A stretch of 64,000 nt of DNA, taken from positions 743,826 through 807,825 of the forward strand of contig JAMWFC010000116.1 of assembly GCA_027475525.1 (NCBI GenBank), given 5' to 3'. A program made the translations under genes and the position numbers. The notes below the pieces were generated by a model. That model searched no databases. It was not told where the DNA came from and was given only the letters and a program-made list of their open reading frames with translations. Shown piece by piece: positions 58,554 through 64,000 of this stretch (the first letter of the stretch is position 1; every line of letters begins with the position of its first letter). The DNA is from Macrolepiota albuminosa. Its lineage: Eukaryota; Basidiomycota; Agaricomycetes; Agaricales; Agaricaceae.

Positions 58554-61500
58554 CCCGGACTCCAGTCCCGTTCATCCCGATCCTTCGTCATCAATGCCAG
58601 GCTGGACGGCGCCCCAGGACCAGTCTCGGCCCTCATCGACAGCGGAGCCACCGGAGTATTCATCAGCGACGCTCTCGACCTCCCCCACGACTCCCTCGAC
58701 CAGCCCCTCCGCCTGCAACGCCTCGACGGCACCCCCTCCTCCTCCGGCCCCATCCAAAGGTCTCACTCGGGACGCGTGTCCCTGGACAACAACTACGAGT
58801 TCACTTCCAACTTCCTGGTCACGCGACTTCATGAATCGACCCCGATGGTGCTGGGGCTACCCTGGCTGCGCGACACGAACCCCGACATCGATTGGAGGAC
58901 GCTCACCATGACCTTCCCGGGGCCCGAAGACCACCCCTCGACCGCCGTGCACCTCCGGGCTCTAGGAAGCGACCCGACGCCCGACACCCCCGGGACGACT
59001 GCCGCGCCCCCCACGCATGCACCACCCCCGCCCATCCGAGACCGCAAGGCCCCCGATCCGACACCCCCGGGACGACTGCCGCGCCCCCCACGCATGCACC
59101 ACCCCCGCCCATCCGAGACCGCAAGGCCCCCGATTGACCCCCAAACATTCCTCGGAACAAGTACAAAGGGCCGAACTACCCCTGCCGGTCTCAGACACGC
59201 ACCACACCCGCTCCGGCCGATGTTTCCGCGACCCCGATTGACCTGAGCGCACTCGACATTAGGATCATTGGGGCCACCCCCTTCGCCCGCCTCATGAGGG
59301 ATGGAGTTCCCGCGTTTCAGCTACACACCTCGCCCTCTCTCCCGGAAGAACACCTACGAGGGGACGCCATTCCCCTGGAACAGAAAACCGAGGAGCAAAT
59401 CCTCCGAGAAGTAGTTCCCCCGGAGTATCACGAGTTCGCTGACGTATTCTCCGAAGGAGACGCCAAGGAGATCCCCCCTCACCGCCCCTATGATCACACC
59501 ATCGACCTCGAGGAAGGAGCCACCCCCCCTTTCGGCAAGGTCTACAACATGTCGGAGGTCGAACTCCGGGCTCTCAAGGACTACCTCGACGAAATGCTCA
59601 GTAAGGGATTCATCCGACCCTCCGCCTCCGCCGCCGGAGCCCCGGTTCTATTCGCCAAGAAGAAGGACGGCTCGCTCCGACTCTGTGTCGACTACTGGGG
59701 ACTCAATAAGATCACCAAGAAGAACCGCTACCCGCTCCCGCTCATTGGCGATCTGGTCGATCGACTCCGCAGTGCCAAGGTTTATACGAAGATCGACCTC
59801 CGCTCCGGATACAACAACGTCCGCATCGCCCCGGGACACGAGTGGAAAACCGCGTTCCGCACGCGGTATGGTCTGTTTGAGTACCTTGTGATGCCTTTCG
59901 GAATGACTAACTCCCCCGCCACGTTCCAATACTTCATGAACGACATCTTCCACGACATGAGTGACGTCTTTGTGATCGTCTACCTGGACGACATCCTCAT
60001 TTATTCCGACTCACCGGAGGATCACCAGAAGCATGTCCGGCAAGTCCTCGAGCGCCTCCGGGAGCACAACCTCCACGCCAAGCCCGAGAAGTGTTCATTC
60101 CATACGGAAGAGGTTGAGTATCTTGGCGTCATAGTATCCCCGAATGGCGTTCGCATGGACCCCCACAAGGTTGAGGCCATCGTCAACTGGCCGCAGCCCC
60201 GGAACGTCAAGGAAGTACAGTCTTTCTTGGGTTTCGCTAACTTCTACCGGAGGTTTATAGACAACTACTCCGGAATCACGAAACCTCTCAACCGGCTCAC
60301 GCGCAAGGACATCGCCTGGAACTGGGACAGTAAGTGCCAGAGCGTCTTTAACTTGCTCAAGGAGGCTTTCACAGTCGCCCCGGTACTCCGGCACTACGAC
60401 CCGGCCCTCCCGATCATCCTGGAATGCGACGCGTCCGACTACGCCATCGCCGGGATCCTCTCCCAGATGGAGCCTGACGGTGGGGAGCCCCGGCCAGTCG
60501 CTTTCTACACCCGGTCCATGATCGACGCCGAGCTCAACTACGACATCTACGACAAGGAGCTCCTCGCCATCGTCGAAGCCTTCAAGCAGTGGCGAGCCTA
60601 CCTCGAGGGAGCCCGACACCGGATTCAGGTCTACTCGGATCACAACAACCTGCAGTACTTCACCACGACCAAACAGCTTAGTCGACGACAGGCCCAATGG
60701 TCCGAGATCCTCTCGGAATACGACTTCACGATCCAGTACCGCCCGGGACGACTTGGCGCCAAACCCGATGCCCTCACCCGTCGTCCGGACGTCTACCCCA
60801 AGAAGTCGTTCGAGGCGGAACGCAATGCGTTCAATCATCGCGTGGTGATCCCTCCCGAACATCTGAATGCCGTACTGATCTTAAACGACGAAGGAACCCT
60901 GAACCAGATCCGCCGCGCTCCCCGAGACAAGTACTTCACCGATCACGACCCCCGAAACTCTTCCGACGAGGAACCCTGAACCAGATCCGCCGCGCTCCCC
61001 GAGACAAGTACTTCACCGATCACGACCCCCGAAACTCTTCCGACGGAACTGACCGGGACCCCGCCTTCTCCTTGTCCCCCGACGAGAAACTCCTTCTCCG
61101 GGACGGCCGCATCTACGTCCCGGATCACGCCCGACTTCGCTACGACGTCCTCCACCAACACCACGACCACAAACTCCGGGGACATCCTGGAATACGTAAG
61201 ACCCTCCAGCTCATCTCCCGGACTTACTTTTGGCCAGGGTTGAAGAAGGACGTGACCCGTTACATTCGATCGTGCGAGCCCTGCCTCCGGGCCAAGGTCC
61301 CCCGACACCGACCATACGGACTCCTGAAACCCCTGCCGGTCGGGCGACGCCCCTGGTCCTCCATATCTCTAGACCACATCGTCGAGCTCCCGGAATCTGA
61401 AGGGTTCGATGCTATTCTCGTCGTTGTGTGCAGGCTGACCAAACAGGGCATCTTCCTACCCTGCCACACCACGGATACCGCCCCGGATTTCGCCCGGCTG

Positions 61501-62519
61501 TTCCTCGAGCACGTCTTTGCCAAACATGGACTCCCGGACGACATCGTCTCCGACCGTGGCCCCCTCTTCATGTCCAAGTTTTGGACTTCCCTGTGTAAGG
61601 CACTTGAAGTAAAGACTAACCTCTCTACCGCCTACCACCCCGAAACCGACGGCCAAACCGAAAGGGTCAATCAGTCCCTCAAGCAGTACCTCCGGCTGTA
61701 CGTCAACTACTTGCAGGACGACTGGCGCGCCGAGCTCCCCCTGGCCGAGTTCACCTACAACAACACGCCACACTCTGCCACAACTACTTGCAGGACGACT
61801 GGCGCGCCGAGCTCCCCCTGGCCGAGTTCACCTACAACAACACGCCACACTCTGCCACAGGGGTATCACCCTTCTTTGCCAACAAGGGATACCACCCTCA
61901 ACTGACACTCTCGCTCCGGGACATCCCGTCGCACGCCGCCCACGAGGTCGCCCGGGATCTCCAGTCCCTTCACGAGTTTCTCCGGGAAGAGATCGACACC
62001 GCGAACCGGGCCTACGTGAAACACGCCGACCGGAAACGGGAAGACACCCCCGACTGGGCCACCGGGACAAAGGTATGGTTAGATCGACGACACCTCCGCA
62101 CCCGCTGGCCCTCCCCAAAACTCGATCACAAGCGTCTCGGCCCGTTCAAAATATTGAAGAAGGTCTCATCCCACGCCTACAAGATCGAGCTCCCCCCGGG
62201 ACTAAAAGGTCTGCACCCGGTATTCCACGTCCGCCTCCTAGAACGACACCCCCCGGATCCCTTCCCTGAACGACGCCCCGAGCCCCCTCCCCCGGTCGAG
62301 GTCGAGGACGAGTACCACTACGAGGTTGAAGACATCCTCGACTCCCGGAACATTCGTGGACGACCCCACTTCCTCGTACGATGGAAGGGATATGGCCCGG
62401 AAGACGACACTTGGGAACCGCGCCGAAACCTCGAAGGCGCCCTCGACAAACTCCGGAACTTCCAACAACGGCACCCGGGGAACGGTCTTCCCGGGCGCAG
62501 GACTCACAGACGGCAGTAG
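57740..62519 (+). CDS. Pol of chromovirus copy 2
   Basis: Protease-like domain 1 has [11 protein letters not shown] (about 58081-58115) and domain 2 has ALIDSGATG (about 58630-58656), each followed by [13 protein letters not shown] has [10 protein letters not shown] (YLDD at 59981-59992) and DYWGLNKI where most relatives have DYRGLN. RNase H, an HHCC/D,D-E integrase and a chromodomain ([14 protein letters not shown], about 62317-62460) follow to the stop at 62517-62519. Five 77-bp duplications (57959, 58400, 58981, 60892, 61704) interrupt the frame; between them it is open. It overlaps the end of gag in the -1 frame. Confidence 0.88.
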
Positions 62520-62791
62520 TGGGTGTAACCCCCGCCTCTGGGCTCAGCAGGGATTCAACTCCCACGAACACTTACTGTTTTTCCCTTTTTCAGATCTTAC
62601 CTACCGTTTAGTACTTTCTTTTACAGTAGCGCCCCGGACTCTGGGCAAGGTACTCTTTCCCGTTTCCCCGCCACTTTACTTACACCGTTCCCTACGAGAT
62701 TAGTCAGGTATATACATTTTCTACTATTACAGATAGTACAGGATTCGGGACCACGAAGACGAACAGTACCAAGAAACATACGAAGGGGCCC

Positions 62792-64000
62792 TTAGAGCGA
62801 GGGCCCCGAACCGCCTTCCCCACCTTCCCCGCCCCCTCCCCTCGGCCACCCCCGGAAGTTCTCCCCCACGCCCCCCGGACCGTGCTCCCGCCACACCTCC
62901 TCGGCCAATTGATCCCAGGACGGGAGTGGCTCGCCCTCGTCCAAAACTCGCTCGAACCACGACCCCGGGGCCGGGACGTTCCTCCGGCGGTGCGCGACCA
63001 CCAGCCTCCCCAACAAGTCCAGGCCCCGCTCCACCCCGACCCCGGGGCCGGGACGTTCCTCCGGCGGTGCGCGACCACCAGCCTCCCCAACAAGTCCAGG
63101 CCCCGCTCCACCCCGGGATCTCCTGCTTCGGACCGGAGCCCCTCTTGTAGAGATGCGAGCGCCGCGGCAGCCCCGTCTAGGAGCAGGCGATGCTCCCGAG
63201 CCCAGCCTGGAGAGGTCAGTGTCGACCCAACATCGAGAAGAGGGAGATGCTCACTTAGGGAGGCCATGCGCCCGATGACCACGTCCCGGCGCAGGGCCTC
63301 AACCAACTCCGGACCCGAGGGACCCTGCGTCGGGATCCCCACCCCCTGCTCCAGCCTGGCCCGCATAGCGTCCAGCTGGGCCTCGACTCCCCCCTGGGCC
63401 ACCCTCGCCTCCTCCAGCTCCCGGCGGGCCGCCTCCCGATCCTCCTCCAGTCCCCGCCGGAGCGCCGCCTCCTCCCTCGCCGCCTCCTTGCGCTCCTCCC
63501 TCTCCCGGTCGGCCTGCTCCAACCGCCCCTGCAAAGCCCTCACCTCAGCACTCAGGGGCCGCCCGGACAACGGAGAAAACGTCGCCGGGGACAGGCGCAC
63601 TGAAGGGGTCGGAGATGGAGGCGGGGTCTCCACGGGCAGGCGCACCCTCTTAGACGGACCCGGTGAGGGGCTGGGCGACGCCCGCCTTTTCCCTTTGTCA
63701 GGGCGCCCCCCTCGACCCCCGTGACCCCCAGTACCGGCCCGGGTCACCCGGCGAGTAATGAGGACCACGGGCCGGCCCCGGCCCCCCACCCGGACAACCC
63801 CCTGACCCCCCGACCCCCCGCCGGACGACTGCACGGGCGCAGCGGGCGCCTCCCCCTCCGGCTCCAACCCCTCGTCCACCGGCTCCACCACCCAGTTCCG
63901 CTCCTCGACCCCCATCCTCTGGGTGATCCCCTCCAGCGGCCACCCCTGCTCCCGCGCGACGCAACGCGCCCTCCACAACGCCGAAACGGAGCACCGCTCG
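62792..64000 (-). CDS. Antisense gene of chromovirus copy 2, 5' part beyond window
   Basis: This is the homologue of 19820-21543, again between pol and the 3' LTR on the opposite strand. From the right edge it reads ERCSVSALWRA (end of the Cys cluster), EQGWPLEGITQRMGVEER, NLS-like KGKRRASPSPSPGPSKR, a long coiled coil (ERKEAAREEAALRRGLEEDR), GWAREHRLLLDGAAAAL and AHRRRNVPAPGSWFERVLDE. A 77-bp duplication (62961-63114) shifts the frame; collapsing it gives an end at 62792 matching the copy-1 layout. Many amino acid differences from copy 1 with an open frame suggest selection on the protein. Confidence 0.72.

Larger units (their letters stand above)
53706..64000 (+). mobile_element. Chromovirus with antisense gene (copy 2), 3' end beyond window
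   Basis: This is the same family as 18966-29906, in plus orientation: LTR, self-priming PBS, gag, pol with two proteases, then the antisense gene, which runs off the window. The 3' LTR is not in the window. It carries at least fourteen 77-bp duplications and one certain nonsense codon in gag, so it is older than copy 1 or badly assembled. Sequence differs from copy 1 at many single bases throughout. Confidence 0.92.

Noticed and set aside
62704..63978. The longer uninterrupted form of the copy-2 antisense frame, ending at 62704
   Set aside because: Its last part passes through the 77-bp duplication in a shifted frame and does not match copy 1; the collapsed version ending at 62792 does.

Overview
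The window looks like a transposon-rich stretch of a basidiomycete genome, probably Agaricomycotina. Host genes are split by many introns of about 45-70 bases. The mobile elements are of kinds known from mushroom-forming fungi: a DIRS-like tyrosine-recombinase retroelement, chromodomain Ty3/gypsy elements, a LINE, Tc1-type DNA elements and a Helitron-like protein. There is one 100-N gap (47938-48037).

Layout. 1-4834: degenerate DIRS-like retroelement, minus strand. 5094-6474: worn LTR fragments. 7529-9003: secreted class 3 lipase (9 exons, minus). 9996-10069: tRNA-Ile(AAT), minus. 10392-12272: TPR/J-domain co-chaperone (minus), divergent from an F-box gene (12382-13995, plus). 14216-14374: F-box gene fragment abutting the poly(A) end of a minus-strand LINE (14375-18965, resuming at 29907). 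The LINE is split by a complete, young chromovirus (18966-29906; TSD ATTTG; near-identical LTRs). 30622-31104: partial solo LTR of another gypsy family. 31818-37480: candidate transposon with long, internally repetitive inverted ends around an intact 1001-aa P-loop NTPase / PD-(D/E)XK-like gene. 37471-39635: coiled-coil, tail-anchored protein gene carrying a 248-bp MITE that may now be spliced as an intron. 39.8-46.4 kb: minisatellites and two unrecognised multi-exon genes. 46.5-47.9 kb: Helitron-like protein, cut by the gap. 48038-50591: 3' half of a second chromovirus, inserted in a Tc1 transposase relic. 51279-52207: Tc1-type MITE holding a solo LTR. 53706-64000: a second copy of the large chromovirus, plus strand, cut by the window edge.

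Most notable biology. (1) The large chromovirus carries an extra spliced gene, antisense to gag-pol, between pol and the 3' LTR. It predicts a Cys6 zinc-cluster-like motif, an NLS-like stretch and a coiled coil, and it is kept in both copies. The same element has two tandem retropepsin-like domains and a predicted self-priming PBS. (2) The NTPase-nuclease gene sits between long inverted repeats, like a mobile relative of the Crinkler/RHS effector class. (3) A MITE with TA target duplication brings a GTATGT donor into a coding exon.

Caution on the assembly. At least 23 direct tandem duplications with exactly 77-bp spacing are scattered over unrelated sequences. This looks like uncollapsed k-mer overlap, and because 77 is not a multiple of 3 it breaks many reading frames artificially.
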